This document shows, one piece after another, positions 63,824-64,000 of a DNA stretch of 64,000 nucleotides. The position numbers and the translations under genes were made by a program. This DNA is from Cellulophaga sp. HaHa_2_95 (lineage in GTDB: Bacteria; Bacteroidota; Bacteroidia; Flavobacteriales; Flavobacteriaceae): NCBI RefSeq assembly GCF_019278565.1, contig NZ_CP058988.1, positions 1,116,001 to 1,180,000 on the forward strand. Reading direction: 5' to 3'. Under the pieces are notes generated by a model, which was not told the origin of the DNA, did not search any database, and worked only from the letters and a program-made list of their open reading frames with translations. The stretch's first letter is position 1. Each line of letters starts with the position of its first letter.

Positions 63824-64000
63824 TATTTAGAGTCTCTTCCATTAGGTTATACAACTCCTGCATTTGTGGTCTTCCTTTTTGTTTGCCAATACGCCCAAAA
63901 GCATAAAAAGAAAACCATAGAACAATCATTAGTACCATTAAACCTACTTGAACTCCGTAGGGTTTGTGCAAGGCAAAACTAGAATAAGCCCAAATAGATA
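63819..64000 (-). CDS. membrane protein, C-terminal part only (start beyond the right edge)
   Basis: Reading leftward from the right edge, about 60 codons are open to the stop at 63819: FALHKPYGVQVGLMVLMIVL, WFSFYAFGRIGKQKGRPQMQ, ELYNLMEETLNK. One membrane helix is followed by a basic, then helical, C-terminus. Too short to assign. Confidence 0.5.
   Translation of the reverse strand, partial: SIWAYSSFALHKPYGVQVGLMVLMIVLWFSFYAFGRIGKQKGRPQMQELYNLMEETLNK

Overview
The window reads as chromosome from a gliding, marine-type member of Flavobacteriaceae (Bacteroidota). The evidence is an AT-rich sequence, a complete gldK-gldL-gldM-gldN cluster, TAnnTTTG-type promoter -7 boxes close upstream of several start codons, near absence of Shine-Dalgarno sequences, many short lipoproteins, and DUF983 and LVIVD proteins typical of this class. 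The genus (Cellulophaga/Maribacter-like) is inference only.

Layout. 1-6.9 kb: the 5' part of miaB, a SAM methyltransferase, an LVIVD lipoprotein, topA, and an arginase-fold protein whose metal ligands look lost. 7.0-11.7 kb: gldKLMN, the motor and outer-membrane ring of the type IX secretion/gliding machine. 11.8-18.3 kb: an FAD oxidoreductase, a DUF983 protein, an ABC-F ATPase and three tandem plant-type leucine-rich-repeat exoproteins. 18.5-24.4 kb: an RND efflux operon (adaptor, pump, outer-membrane channel, CPXCG protein). 24.4-33.3 kb: regulators (AraC type; a TPR histidine kinase with its response regulator), small exported proteins, and two decaying genes (a DUF255 protein tail and a lipoprotein with a TGA inside its signal peptide).

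33.3-55.8 kb is an accessory defence island. It opens with a GIY-YIG gene bracketed almost exactly by copies of a palindrome-like repeat, followed by hypothetical genes and a GIY-YIG/HsdR chimeric remnant. From 55.7 kb back to 36.0 kb every gene lies on the minus strand in a nearly gapless run. The first block is a signalling cassette: vWA protein, PP2C-like phosphatase, kinase, PLD-family protein, second kinase with an Ig-like domain, DUF4407 coiled-coil membrane protein and a DUF6804-like membrane protein. A small HTH-like protein follows. The second block is a type I restriction-modification operon (hsdM, hsdS, a putative PD-(D/E)XK nuclease, a membrane protein, two DUF262 proteins, hsdR, a YgjP-type metallopeptidase). 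The signalling cassette resembles the known TerY-P triad (vWA + PP2C + kinase) but carries a PLD effector candidate, a membrane arm and a shared C-terminal tail on neighbouring proteins. It is the best candidate here for an undescribed defence system.

55.8-64 kb returns to ordinary genes: a secreted thermonuclease lipoprotein, oleate hydratase, a small protein followed by a Cys-rich protein, an initiator tRNA-Met, a NhaC antiporter, era, a choice-of-anchor/beta-propeller lipoprotein, and the end of a membrane-protein gene cut by the right edge.

Everything here was read by eye from sequence; no database search or structure prediction was run.
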